Part shown: one piece after another, positions 1 to 10,100 of the stretch
Position numbering within the stretch: position 1 is the first letter of the stretch
Layout of the letters: each line of letters starts with the position of its first letter
Assembly (NCBI RefSeq): GCF_013179505.1
Contig: NZ_JABMCX010000003.1
Location: forward strand, 1-41,573
From: Paenarthrobacter sp. CM16
GTDB lineage: Bacteria; Actinomycetota; Actinomycetes; Actinomycetales; Micrococcaceae
Direction: 5' to 3'
DNA length: 41,573 nucleotides
The notes under the pieces: generated by a model
What the model saw: the letters and a program-made list of their open reading frames with translations, nothing else
The model's database searches: none
Told to the model about the DNA's origin: nothing
Translations under genes and position numbers: made by a program

Positions 1-31
1 CAATTTTCCGCGTCCAAGCCAAAGCCACCCG

Positions 32-53
32 CATGTTACCCGCCAGTAACATG
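32..53. promoter_or_regulatory. Perfect 8-bp inverted repeat, probable repressor operator
   Basis: The arms CATGTTAC (32-39) and GTAACATG (46-53) are exact reverse complements separated by 6 bases. The right arm ends 7 bases before a -10-like TAGAGT (61-66), so the palindrome covers the -35 region of the dehydrogenase promoter. This is the geometry of a steric repressor site. The size and symmetry suit a dimeric TetR-type regulator, but that family assignment is inference. The gene to the left of the window may share the site. Confidence 0.65.
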
Positions 54-60
54 GTTGGGT

Positions 61-73
61 TAGAGTGTCCCCA
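61..73 (+). promoter_or_regulatory. -10 element of a leaderless promoter for the SDR gene
   Basis: TAGAGT (61-66) matches the actinobacterial TANNNT -10 pattern, and the ATG begins exactly 7 bases after its last T. There is no Shine-Dalgarno sequence before the ATG, so transcription probably starts at the A of the start codon. No good -35 box is visible. Confidence 0.5.
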
Positions 74-951
74 TGACTTCAAGCAACGACGCTTCCGGCG
101 CACTTGCGCCCACGCAGACTCCCTACGTAGCTACTGGTTCGCTCAAGGGCAGGACCATCCTGATGTCCGGCGGCAGCCGGGGCATCGGCTTGGCCATCGC
201 CACGCGTGCGGCCCGCGACGGTGCAAACATCGTGCTCATGGCCAAGACAGGGGATCCCCATCCCAAACTCGAAGGCACGGTTTTCACCGCCGCCGATCAG
301 CTGGTCGCTGCCGGTGGCCAGGCATTGCCGCTCGTAGGGGACGTGCGCAATGACGACGACGTCGCCGCCGCTGTAGCCGCCGCCGTCGAGCGTTTCGGAG
401 GTATCGACGTCGTGGTCAACAACGCCTCGGCCATCGACCTTTCCCGGACCGATGCTGTTGACATGAAGCGTTACGACCTCATGCAGGACATCAACGTTCG
501 TGGCACCTTCCTGCTCTCCAAGCTCGCGCTGCCGGCGCTCAGGGAATCCAGCCACGGCCACATCCTCACCCTGTCCCCGCCCCTGAACCTGGACCCGAAA
601 TGGGCCGGCATGCATCTTGCCTACACCATGGCCAAGTACGGAATGAGCCTGACCACCCTGGGATTGGCCGAAGAGCTCAAGAACGACGGCGTGTCGGTCA
701 ACTCCCTCTGGCCTTGCACGCTGATTGATACAGCCGCGATCCGGAACATGCCCGGCGGGCAGCAAATCGTGCAAGCAGCACGGGGCCCCGAAATCATGGC
801 CGATGCCGCACATGCTGTCCTGACCGGTTCCGGGGCAACAGGCAAATTCTTCACCGACGAAGAGGTCCTGACAGCTGCCGGTGTGTCGGATTTTTCGCCC
901 TACAGCCTCGGTGCACCCGAAGGCCGCCTGGTTCCGGACATCTTTCTCTGA
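73..951 (+). CDS. Short-chain dehydrogenase/reductase, HSDL2-like
   Basis: A 292-aa NAD(P)-dependent oxidoreductase of the classical SDR superfamily, cytosolic. The Rossmann glycine motif GGSRGIG lies at residues 33-39, NNAS at 116-119, and the catalytic Ser168, Tyr184 and Lys188 (YTMAK) are all present. The family reduces or oxidises hydroxyl/keto groups. The overall pattern resembles the hydroxysteroid-dehydrogenase-like-2 branch, often linked to fatty-acyl metabolism, but the substrate cannot be read from sequence. The start is the ATG at 73, preceded by a -10 box with leaderless spacing and a palindromic operator at 32-53, so regulated expression is likely. It lies 88 bp upstream of birA, which has its own promoter-like element. 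Family assignment is firm; substrate unknown. Confidence 0.9.
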   Translation: MTSSNDASGALAPTQTPYVATGSLKGRTILMSGGSRGIGLAIATRAARDGANIVLMAKTGDPHPKLEGTVFTAADQLVAAGGQALPLVGDVRNDDDVAAAVAAAVERFGGIDVVVNNASAIDLSRTDAVDMKRYDLMQDINVRGTFLLSKLALPALRESSHGHILTLSPPLNLDPKWAGMHLAYTMAKYGMSLTTLGLAEELKNDGVSVNSLWPCTLIDTAAIRNMPGGQQIVQAARGPEIMADAAHAVLTGSGATGKFFTDEEVLTAAGVSDFSPYSLGAPEGRLVPDIFL

Positions 952-1027
952 TTTCCACGCGGGGTTCTCCGGGTGTATTCCCAGACCCTTTTCAGGGCAC
1001 GGGCCATCTGTGTGCGCCGCAAATGGA

Positions 1028-1040
1028 TAGGATTCAGCTA
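1028..1040 (+). promoter_or_regulatory. -10 element of a leaderless promoter for birA
   Basis: TAGGAT (1028-1033) lies exactly 7 bases before the ATG at 1040, the same geometry as at the SDR gene. The GGAT/GGAT-rich stretch could also act as a weak ribosome site, so leaderless initiation is an inference. Confidence 0.4.
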
Positions 1041-1963
1041 TGGATGCCGAACAGCCAGACAGCAGCGAACCCCCTGTCCAGGGCGCCGGTCCCGAGCGGC
1101 CCGCGTTGGACCGGGAAGCATTGCTGCAGCCGGAGTTCCTGTCGGCAGCAGGCATTTCGCAACTGAACATCGTTCAATCCACGGGCTCCACCAACCAGGA
1201 CCTGGTGCGGGCGGTCACCGTTGAGCCCAAGAAGTGGACTGACCTTTCCGTGCTGACCGCCGAACATCAGACGGCGGCTCGTGGACGGTTGGACCGGCAG
1301 TGGGAATCGCCCGAGCGTTCAGCGGTGTCTGTATCCATGGTGCTTCGTCCTGTCACAGCCGAAGGCATGCCGGTACCCACTCAGAGCTACTCGTGGCTGT
1401 CCCTCCTGGCTGCAGTTGCCCTGCGTGAAGCTTTGCAGGAAACGGCCGGGGTCACTGCCGATATCAAGTGGCCCAACGACGTCCTGGTGAACGGCCGCAA
1501 GATCGCCGGCATCCTGGCGCAGATGACGAACATCGGCGATGGCTCGGTTCCCGCCGTCGTCCTCGGCGTGGGCCTTAACGTGACGCTGGCTGAGGAGGAG
1601 TTGCCGGTCAAGACAGCGACGTCGCTAGCGTTGGAAGGGGCAACGACGACGGACCGCACCGCGCTGCTGAAAAGCTACCTGTCCCGCTTCGCACGGCTTT
1701 ACCGCAGTTTCTGTAATTCAGAAGGAGATCCCGCCGCAGGTTTGGCCGGCGGACCTTCCCTGCACAAGCGGGTGGAGTCGGCCATGGTCACACTAGGCCG
1801 CGAGGTCCGGGCACATTTGCCGGGGGATCATGAGCTTGTGGGCCATGCTTCGCGTTTGGACGAGCACGGCTCCTTGCTGGTGGTGGACCACGGCGGCAGG
1901 GAACATGTTGTGACGGCGGGTGATGTGGTGCACCTGCGCGCCACAGAAAGCGGTTATGCGTAA
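1040..1963 (+). CDS. birA: Biotin--[acetyl-CoA-carboxylase] ligase
   Basis: A 307-aa biotin-protein ligase that makes biotinyl-AMP and transfers biotin to a carboxylase carrier lysine. Visible motifs are STN (50-52), the biotin-loop RGRLDRQW (81-88), KWPND (143-147) and the following NGRKIAGIL with Lys154. A C-terminal SH3-like cap occupies roughly residues 245-302. There is no N-terminal helix-turn-helix, so this is a monofunctional group I enzyme, not the E. coli-type repressor. Residues 1-30 are a poorly conserved extension. The stop overlaps the start of the next gene by 8 nt, indicating translational coupling. Biotinylated acyl-CoA carboxylases are the expected targets; none is inside the window. 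Confidence 0.95.
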   Translation: MDAEQPDSSEPPVQGAGPERPALDREALLQPEFLSAAGISQLNIVQSTGSTNQDLVRAVTVEPKKWTDLSVLTAEHQTAARGRLDRQWESPERSAVSVSMVLRPVTAEGMPVPTQSYSWLSLLAAVALREALQETAGVTADIKWPNDVLVNGRKIAGILAQMTNIGDGSVPAVVLGVGLNVTLAEEELPVKTATSLALEGATTTDRTALLKSYLSRFARLYRSFCNSEGDPAAGLAGGPSLHKRVESAMVTLGREVRAHLPGDHELVGHASRLDEHGSLLVVDHGGREHVVTAGDVVHLRATESGYA

Positions 1964-2549
1964 AGAGTTGCTTCCGGGAGAGCAGGTCATCACCATCACG
2001 CGCCAACAGGCCCGCTCCCTCTTCTTTCCCGTGCTTGCCTTCGTTATTGCTCCGGCCCTCACAGGCTATGCCTGCGCTTGGATTGTCAAAGGCAATGCAC
2101 AGCGGGTGGCGCCTTTCATTACGGCGGAATGGACTCCTTGGTTGATAGGGCTGTCCTTACTGCTGGCTGCGTGGCTGGTGGTTGGGTACAGCCTGCGGCG
2201 GGTGATGCGATGGAATTCCGTCCGGTACATCCTCACGAGCAGGCGGATACTTGCCAAATTCGGAATGTTCCGGCGTCGGGACTGGCAGATATCGCTGATG
2301 GCGATCCGCAATGTGGGAGTCCATCAGAGCATGCTCCAACGGGCTTTGCACTCAGGGAATATATCCTTGGATACCGGGCACTCCGGAACGGCCACCTTGG
2401 TGGATGTTCCAGACGTCGCGAAATTCCGGGGTTTCATTCTTGACGCGATGGACGAACTCCCGCAAGGTGAAGTTTTTGAGGGCCAAGTATTGACGGACTA
2501 TGACCAGTTGCCATGGGAGCTGAGAGAAGGTGGAAGAGATGAGCGTTGA
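1956..2549 (+). CDS. PH-like domain (DUF304/bPH2) membrane protein
   Basis: A 197-aa protein with two N-terminal membrane segments (about residues 21-43 and 60-80) followed by a bacterial pleckstrin-homology-like domain. The domain contains the characteristic run RYILTSRRILAKFGMF, after which comes the I..VGVHQSMLQR segment. The family is widespread in actinobacteria and has no settled biochemical role; a membrane-associated scaffold is the usual guess. I chose the ATG at 1956 (protein MRKELLPGEQ) over an upstream in-frame ATG at 1920 because AGAAAG lies just before it and the upstream residues look non-native. It overlaps birA by 8 nt and the cyclase by 11 nt, so the three genes probably form one coupled operon. 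Confidence 0.85.
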   Translation: MRKELLPGEQVITITRQQARSLFFPVLAFVIAPALTGYACAWIVKGNAQRVAPFITAEWTPWLIGLSLLLAAWLVVGYSLRRVMRWNSVRYILTSRRILAKFGMFRRRDWQISLMAIRNVGVHQSMLQRALHSGNISLDTGHSGTATLVDVPDVAKFRGFILDAMDELPQGEVFEGQVLTDYDQLPWELREGGRDER

Positions 2550-3717
2550 GGATCAGCAGTCCGGCGAGGACACGGACCAGGAGTTCGACGCCGTCCCTGA
2601 ACCTTCAGTGGATGAGGACACCGAGGCCGGGCCTGCTCCGGTTGTCGTGCAAACAGGTCCGCCTACGGGTGTTATGTCCGCCGAGCGTCTGGCCATCAAG
2701 GCCTTGGAATCGAAGCTGCTGGGCGGCGAACGCAAGCTCCGTCGTCGTGAAGTTGCCGCAGGTGCGGGAGTTTCCATTCTCTCGGCGAGGAAAATCTGGC
2801 GTGCCCTGGGATTCCCGAACTTCGGCGACGAAGACGTTGCCTTTACGGAACGGGACCAAGCCGCTCTCTCCACCATCCTGGACCTCGTCCGGGCCGGGAT
2901 ATTGACCGAGGAAGCCGCCATCTCCGTCACCCGTTCCATCGGGCAGATGACAGACCGGATGGTGGTCTGGCAGATCGAAGCGCTGGTCGAAGACATGGTC
3001 TCCGAGCAGGGGATTCCGGATGCAGTGGCGCGCAAGCAATTGGTAGGCCAGTTGCCGGCCCTGGTGGATTCGCTCGAAGAGATCCTTGTGTACTCCTACC
3101 GCCGTCAACTCAACGCTGGTGTGCAGCGCCTCGCCGTTCGCGCTGAAGCCGGACTTCAGGCCAGCGAGGAAGGCCGTGAGGGCGACGAAGACGATTCGCC
3201 TTTGCCCCTGGCTCGGGCTGTGGGCTTCGCCGACCTCGTCTCCTACACCAGCCTTTCGCGCCGCATGAACGAGAAGACGCTCGCTCAGCTGGTGCAGCGT
3301 TTTGAGAACAAGTGCGCAGAAATCATTTCCGTGGGTGGCGGACGTCTGGTCAAGACCGTGGGCGATGAAGTCCTCTACATCGCCGAGACACCAGCCGCAG
3401 GGGCTGAGATTTCCCTGGCATTGGCGCAGGCCTTTACTGAGGACGAGATCCTGCCGCAATGCCGTGTCTCCATGGTTTGGGGTCGCATCCTGTCCAGGCT
3501 GGGTGACATTTATGGACCGACGGTCAACCTCGCTGCCCGCCTCACCACGTTGGCTCAACCGGGCACCGTCCTGGTGGACGCCATGACCGCAGCTGCGCTG
3601 GGGCAGGATGACCGATTCGTCCTGGTTCCGCAGAAGTCTGAAAATGTTCGCGGTTTCGGCGAGATCCATCCCGTCATGCTGGCCCGTGGCCGCGGCAAGG
3701 GTTTGGTGCTCGACTAG
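2539..3717 (+). CDS. Class III adenylate cyclase with Ad_Cy_reg-type N-terminal domain
   Basis: A 392-aa soluble nucleotidyl cyclase expected to form cAMP from ATP. Residues 46-200 form an all-helical regulatory region with a MerR-like helix-turn-helix look (REVAAGAGVSILSARKIWRA), resembling the regulatory domain of mycobacterial Rv1264/Rv2212-type cyclases. The catalytic domain spans about 225-385: metal-binding Asp232 and Asp276, adenine-specifying Lys272 and Asp323, and transition-state residues Asn330 and Arg334. All needed residues are present, so a homodimer should be active. The ATG at 2539 is preferred to a GTG at 2530 because AAGGTGG (2527-2533) is correctly spaced from it. Residues 1-45 are acidic and disordered. 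The regulator sensed by the N-terminal domain is unknown. Confidence 0.9.
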   Translation: MSVEDQQSGEDTDQEFDAVPEPSVDEDTEAGPAPVVVQTGPPTGVMSAERLAIKALESKLLGGERKLRRREVAAGAGVSILSARKIWRALGFPNFGDEDVAFTERDQAALSTILDLVRAGILTEEAAISVTRSIGQMTDRMVVWQIEALVEDMVSEQGIPDAVARKQLVGQLPALVDSLEEILVYSYRRQLNAGVQRLAVRAEAGLQASEEGREGDEDDSPLPLARAVGFADLVSYTSLSRRMNEKTLAQLVQRFENKCAEIISVGGGRLVKTVGDEVLYIAETPAAGAEISLALAQAFTEDEILPQCRVSMVWGRILSRLGDIYGPTVNLAARLTTLAQPGTVLVDAMTAAALGQDDRFVLVPQKSENVRGFGEIHPVMLARGRGKGLVLD

Positions 3718-3744
3718 GCGCCTCCGGACGGGCCGCCTTCCAAT

Positions 3745-4017
3745 GCGCATGCTCTCTCACTTCCCCCGGGTTTGAACCGGACGCTCTATCACTTCCCCCA
3801 TGGTTTGACCCGGACGCTCTATCACGTCCCCCTGGTGTGAACCGGACGCTCTATCACGTCCCCCATGGTTTGAACCGGACGCTCTATCACGTCCCCCTGG
3901 TGTGGACCGGTCGCTCTATCACTTTCTTCAAGGAAGGGAGAGAGCGTTCGGGTTTAAGGGGTGTGATGTGGGAGAGCGTTCGGCTTTAGGGGGTGTGATG
4001 TGGGAGGGCGTGTGGGT
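3745..4017. repeat. Two-armed array of 32/33-bp repeats
   Basis: Six forward copies, each containing GCTCT.TCAC.TC, start at 3751, 3783, 3816, 3848, 3881 and 3913, so the periods are 32, 33, 32, 33, 32. The alternation reflects a 65-bp higher-order unit (3783-3847 and 3848-3912) made of a CCCCCATGG type and a CCCCCTGG type copy. Three reverse-oriented copies with AGAGCG at 3941 and 3973 and AGGGCG at 4005 follow at a 32-bp period. The arms meet in an imperfect hairpin at about 3913-3946. No spacers of unrelated sequence are present, so it is not a CRISPR. It sits between the end of the cyclase operon and the start of the giant-protein gene. Confidence 0.85.
3913..3946. terminator. Hairpin at the junction of the two repeat arms
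   Basis: GCTCTATCACTTTCTTC can pair imperfectly with GGAAGGGAGAGAGC across a two-base AA loop. It closes the cyclase operon and could end transcription in either direction, but there is no T-tract, so intrinsic termination is only a possibility. Confidence 0.35.
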
Positions 4018-4144
4018 GCGATTTAGGTCACGACTTAGCTAATCGATGGAGTAACCCGGTAGGCTGTGGGGTGATTGTGTCGTGTTGCGCCGTGGGGGTC
4101 GGCGATGGCGGCTCCGTGCTGCCTGAACTGTGGGGGAATGTGGG
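4018..4144 (+). promoter_or_regulatory. Upstream region of giant gene 1 with weak -10 candidate
   Basis: This stretch lies between the repeat array and the first giant gene. TAGGCT (4060-4065) is the best -10 candidate and would give a leader of about 80 nt. No convincing -35 box is seen. A G-rich ribosome site, GGGGGAA (4132-4138), precedes the ATG at 4145. Confidence 0.3.
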
Positions 4145-7100
4145 ATGGCTCTGTCTGATGGGTCCGGAAAACGCCGTGCCAATAACCGCCGGCGGAAGGT
4201 CATCGCAGCCACTGCTTTCACTGCCGCCACAGCTGTCCTGGTAACAGGTGCCATCCTCTATCCGGGTTTCAAGACCACGGAGGTGGACCTGAACGACGGC
4301 GGTGTATGGGTGGTCAGCAAGACCAAGAACGCGGCCGGCCGCCTCAACTACCCGTCCAAGTCGCTGGATGGGGCAGTCACTCCAGCCAGTACCAACTTCG
4401 ATATCCTCCAGCAGGCCGGCGACATTTTCATCGATGACGCCGATGGCGGGACCATCAACCCCGTCAGTGCAGCCAACATGCGCCTCGGTGGCGACCAAAA
4501 ACTGCCAGGCTCGGCAGAGGTGAGCTTCGGCAACAAGGTCCTGGCTGTCACAGACCCCTCCAAGGGCAAAGTATGGGCCGTTTCGCCTACCTCCATAGGC
4601 GGTTTCAGCGATGAATCCGAACCCTTGTTCGAGCAGTCGCCCGGTGTGGTCTCAGTGGTGGGTGTGGATGACACCATCCATACGCTGGACCCGAAAACCG
4701 GGACATTGACGGCCACAAAGGTGGACATTGACGGTAGGTCCGTGGACTCGCAGGTCAGGAAAGACGACGCCTTAAAGGCCGACGGCGAAGTCCAGTTGGC
4801 AACCGTCGGCGACAAAGCAGTGGTCCTCAACGCGGCCACAGGCGAGATCGTGCTGCCCGGGGGCAACAGGGTGCATCTGGACGATGCCAGGGAAGCGAAA
4901 CTGCAGCAGAGCGGCCCGGACGCCACCAGCGTCGCCATCGCCACTCCGAAAGCGCTGCTCCTGCAACCCTTGGACGGCGGAACCGCGAAGACTGTTCCGG
5001 CAGACGGGCAGGGGATTCCGGCCGCGCCGGTGCATCTGGGATCCTGCACGTACGCCGCGTGGTCCGGTGCCAACAAGTACGTCCGGGAATGCACCAACGA
5101 GGCAGATAACAGGCGGTCCGACGTTCCCAAGGCGAGTGCGTCGCCGTCGTACGTTTTCCGGGTCAACCGCGATCTCGTGGTGCTGAACGACGTCAACTCA
5201 GGCAACGTCTGGATGGTCAACCAGAACATGCAGTTGGTCAACAACTGGGATGACGTCATCCCGCCCCAACAGACCTCGGACGACGCCGAGAAGGACTCTG
5301 CGGATGAAGTCCAGCAGACAGTCCTTCCGGACAGGAGTAAGCCCAACACCGTGCCGGTGGCCAAACCTGATGCGTTCGGAGTCAGGGCCGGTAAGACCAC
5401 CGTCCTGCCCGTCTTGGACAACGACGCAGATGCCGACGGCGATGTCCTCACGGTCAGCACCAGCGAGCCGTTGAAGTCAGGCGCTTTGTCCGCCGTTTAC
5501 GGTGGCACCGGCTTCCAGATTGCGGTTCCCGCAGGGACCACCGGCTCGGAAACTTTCAAGTATTCGGCGGATGATGGCCGTGGCGGTACAGGCGGCGCCG
5601 ATGTTGACCTGCGGGTTGTGCCAGCGGAGGAAAATAACGCCCCCCAGCCCAAGCCGAACCGGAACAACACGTTGGTGGTCCAGTCCGGGAAGATCGCCAG
5701 CCAGTTTGTTCTCACCGATTGGTTGGACCCCGACGGCGATGACATCTTTGCCGTCGCCGTCTCCAGCAGCGATCCCGCGGACCAGGTCCGGATCAGGCCT
5801 GATGGCTTGCTCACGTTTCAGGACTCGGGGGCGGGGCCGGGCCGTAAAACGCTGACTGTCAGTGTTTCGGACGGGTCGCTGACCACCCAAGGGCAGATCG
5901 GCGTTGACGTTCGTGCTCCCGGCGCACTGCCGCCGATCGCGAACGCGGACCATGTGGTTGCAGTGGCCGGCCAGGACACCGTGATCGCGCCCCTCAAGAA
6001 CGACACCGACCCCCAAGGCGGCACCTTGCGGCTGGCTCAAGCCCAGCCGGATCCGCAGTCAACAGCCGTGGTGGGGCCGGACCAGCAAACCTTTACTTTC
6101 AATTCCACGACCGTGGGCGCCCACTATGTGACCTACATGGTGACCAACGGGCCTGCGAGTGCGCAGCAGTTGGTGCGTGTAGACGTTGTTTCCGGCAACA
6201 GCGACGGTGCGCCCGTAGCCGTCCGCGATATTGCGCTCCTGCCCAGCGGCGGCAGCACCGTGGTTGATGTTTTGGGCAATGACTCGGATCCCAGTGGGGG
6301 CGTCCTGGTGGTCCAGTCGGTCACGGCGGCGGACGGGCTTCCGGTATCGGTCGCGGTCCTTGACCACTCGGTCATCAAGATCACCGACATCCGTGCCCAG
6401 GGGCAGTTGTCTTTGAAATACACGATCTCCAACGGCAAAGCCTCCGCAACCGGGGACATTTCCGTCCAGGTTGTCCCGGCGCCCACCAAACTCCAGGCGC
6501 CGCAGGCGAAACCGGACGAAGTCTCCGTCCGTGCCGGCGACGTCGTCACCATCCCGGTCCTGGAGAACGATACAGACCCCAATGGTGGAGAACTGACGCT
6601 GGACCCGGTACTGGCCCAGCAGCCGGACGAGAAAGCCGGGCGGATCTTCCTTGCCGGCAACACCCTGCGCTACATCGCCGGCCAGGAACCCACCACTGTT
6701 TATGCCATCTACAAGGTCAGTAATGCCTCGGGTCAAACTGACTCGCAACAAGTCACCATCCGCATCCGCGCCCGCGACGACGCCACCAACACCAGGCCGG
6801 AGCCCCGGAATCTGACAGCCCGCGTGGTTGCGGGGATGACGGTAAGAATCCCTGTTCCCTTGGACGGCATCGATGCCGATGGCGACTCGGTGCAGCTGAT
6901 GGGCATCGATAAAGCTCCCGAGCTGGGGACAGCGATCCTGCGGGACGGGTACCTCGAGTTCACCGCTGGAGGAACGTCTGCCGGCACTGACACCTTCAGC
7001 TACCGCGTACGGGACCGTATTGGTGCGGAGAACACCGGTACGGTGATCGTGGGCATCGCGCCTGCGGAAGCCGACAACCAGAAGCCCATCGCGGTGGACG

Positions 7101-10100
7101 ACGTCATTGATGTCCGGCCCGGCCGACGGGTGGCGGTTAACGCACTGAAAAACGACTCAGACCCCGACGGCGACCCCATCGCTTTGGTGTCGGCGTTCGA
7201 GGCCAAGCCGGAACTGCAGGTTGAGGCCGCTGCAGGAAAGGTAGTCCTCACAGCGCCGGGTGCAGCCGGCACGGACAGCATCAGTTACCGGATCCAGGAC
7301 GATAAGAAGGCTGAAGCAGCCGCGGTCATCCGTGTCCAGACCAGCCCGACAGCGCCACTACATGCCCCCGTGGCAGTGGACGACCGGATCACGCTGGCCG
7401 AGACCCTGGGTAAGACTGCGGTTGACGTTCCGGTGGTGAAGAACGATTCCGATCCCGACGGCGTGGCGGAGGACCTCACCATTTCCCTGCCGGACGGAAA
7501 CCCGAATGCGCGCGTCGGAACCGCCGGAAACGTGGTGGTGACACTCCTGCCCGAGGACCAGCTGATTCCGTACACCGTCACGGACATTGACGGTCAATCA
7601 GCTACGGCCGTCATGTGGATTCCGGGCCAGGGCCTCCAGTACCCCACACTTTCCACCACGGAGATCGTGGAGGTCACAGCGGGGGAGGAAGTCACTTTGG
7701 CCCTCCAGGACCACGTCAAGGTCAGGGACGGCCGCCAACCCCGCATCACGGTGGCTGACAAGATCCGTGTCCTGGGCGGTGACTCCACCAACGTCATTGC
7801 TGGTGACGGTACTGCGCTGAGGTATGCGGCCCGGCCTGAGTACGTGGGGCCCGGGTCCATCACCTTCGAAGTGACCGACGGCAGTGGTCCGGACGATGCC
7901 GAGGGCTTGAAGTCCACCCTGACCATCCAGACCAAGGTGCTCCCGAACCCCAACGCCAACCACGCCCCCACCTTCAGTGGAGCTGCGATTGAGGCGCCGA
8001 AGGGAGATACCACCGAGCTGGACCTGGCCAACCTTGCCGCGGACGTTGATGAGCAGGACCAAGGCAAGCTCACGTTCAGCGTGGACGGTGACCTGCCCGG
8101 CGGATTCGACGCGCGGGTGGAGGGTACGGTCCTGAAAATCACCCCCGGAGGCTCACTCAACCCCGGTGCCCGCGGGACCGTGCCGCTCAAGGTGACAGAC
8201 GGCCGCTCAGAGCCTGCGAAGGCAGCCGTCACCGTCTCCGTGGTCTCATCGAACCGACCCAAACCGGCAGCGAACGATGACGTCCTGGACAAGGCCAACG
8301 CCGGCAAGTCAGAAACCATCAATGTGCTGGGCAACGACTTCAACCCCTTCAGCGAACCCTTGACCGTGCTTTCTGCCGTGGTGGAAACCGGATCCGCATC
8401 GGGTGAGCCTGCCATTGGAGGCGACTCCATCACTGTGACGCCTGCCGACGGCTTCAAGGGGGTCCTGGTGGTCAGGTACACCATCAAGGACAAGACCGAT
8501 GATCCCAGCCGGCAAGCCGTGGGCCGTGTCCGGATCACCGTGCGGGACAAGCCCGACGCTCCTTCGGCACCGGTGGCCACCGACGTCCGCAGCAAAACTG
8601 CCGTCCTCAAGTGGGCACCACCGTCGGACAATGGCGCAGCCATCACCAAGTACACGGTTAAAGCGGCCGGGTTCCAGCAGGAATGCCCCACCACCACCTG
8701 CACCCTCACTGGGCTCACCAACAACGTCAAGTACGTCTTCACCGTGGTTGCCACCAATGAGGTAGGCGAATCCCAGCCCTCTGTGCCCTCCAACGAGATC
8801 ACTCCGGATGAGAAGCCGTCGCCCCCGGACGTCCCCACGGTCAAGGCCGGCGATAAGGACCTGGCGATCACTTGGACCCCTGCCAAAACCGAGGGTTCGC
8901 CGGTGAAGCACTACAATCTGGAGATCTCTCCACCGCCCGCCAACGGCATTGCCGTCAAGAACGATGTCACCGGCCTCAGCTACACCTGGCCGGGCCTGAC
9001 CAACGGTGTGAAGTACAAGGTCCGTGCTCAGGCTGTCAATGACCTCGGCCCCTCAGACTGGGGGCTGTATTCCGCCGAGGACCACCCTGCGGGTATCCCC
9101 GCAACACCGGCGCCGCCGAGTACCACTGTGGTGTCCGCAGTTGGTGCGCAAAACCAGCTCCGTGTCGACTGGGCTGAGCCGGGCATCAATGGTGACCCCA
9201 TCAAGAGCTATTACGTCACCATGAGCGGTGGCAGCGGCACCACCCAGACTCAGACCATTCCGGGGAACGTCCGGACAGCCACCTTCAAAGTTTCCACCAA
9301 CGAATCGGCGTACACGTTTACTGTCCAGGCCGAGAACAAAGCAGGCAAGAGCCTGGTCAGCGCAGCCTCGCCACCGCGCAGGGCCACCGGAAAGCTGGGT
9401 ACCGTTCAAAACGTCAGCGCGACGCCGGCCAACACCGGCGCCGCTGGTGGCCAGCTCACCATCAACTTCAGTGCGCTCGGCGACACCCAGCGCAACGGTT
9501 CCAAGGCCAACGAAGTCAGCTACACCTACTCCGCAGGCGGACGCTCCGGCGCCATCCAGCCCGGGCAGACCGTAGGAGGCTTCGCCAATGGCCAGGCCAC
9601 CACCGTGACAGTGACGGCACATTCAACCGTGGCGCCCAGTTCCGATGCCGCTGCCGCGCCACCCGCCACGCCATTTGGTGCGCCGGGGACGCCGTCGGCG
9701 TCGGGGTCCAACGGAGCCGTGAACCAGAAATCGGTGACCTTCAACTGGTCGTCACCATCGGCATCCACCAACGATGTGAAGACGACGAAGATCCGCATCG
9801 ACAACGGCGGGTGGGAGACTGTGGGAGCCTCGGGCAGCCGGACCATCAACACCGCCGGGTGGGAAGAGGCTCACAGCATCACGGTGCAGACGTTCAACTC
9901 GCTGGGAACCGGTGGGCCCGTGGCATCGGCCAGTGCCAAGTCCGGGCGCCAAGGGGAGTGGACCACCACCATGAACCCAGGAGCCGTGGTGCGGTCTTGC
10001 AGCTTTACCTTGGGCGGCGCGAACTATAGGGAATCGGACAGAACCTGCGACGGAAAGGGTGGCAACCAGCCACCTTGGTTCTACTCGGCTGATCAAGGAC

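Noticed and set aside
3745-4017. Possible CRISPR array
   Set aside because: Repeats are directly adjacent with no unique spacers, arms are inverted relative to each other, and no cas gene is nearby.
4130-4145. GTG at 4130 as start of giant gene 1
   Set aside because: The extra five residues do not match the paralogue, and GGGGGAA is correctly spaced for the ATG at 4145.
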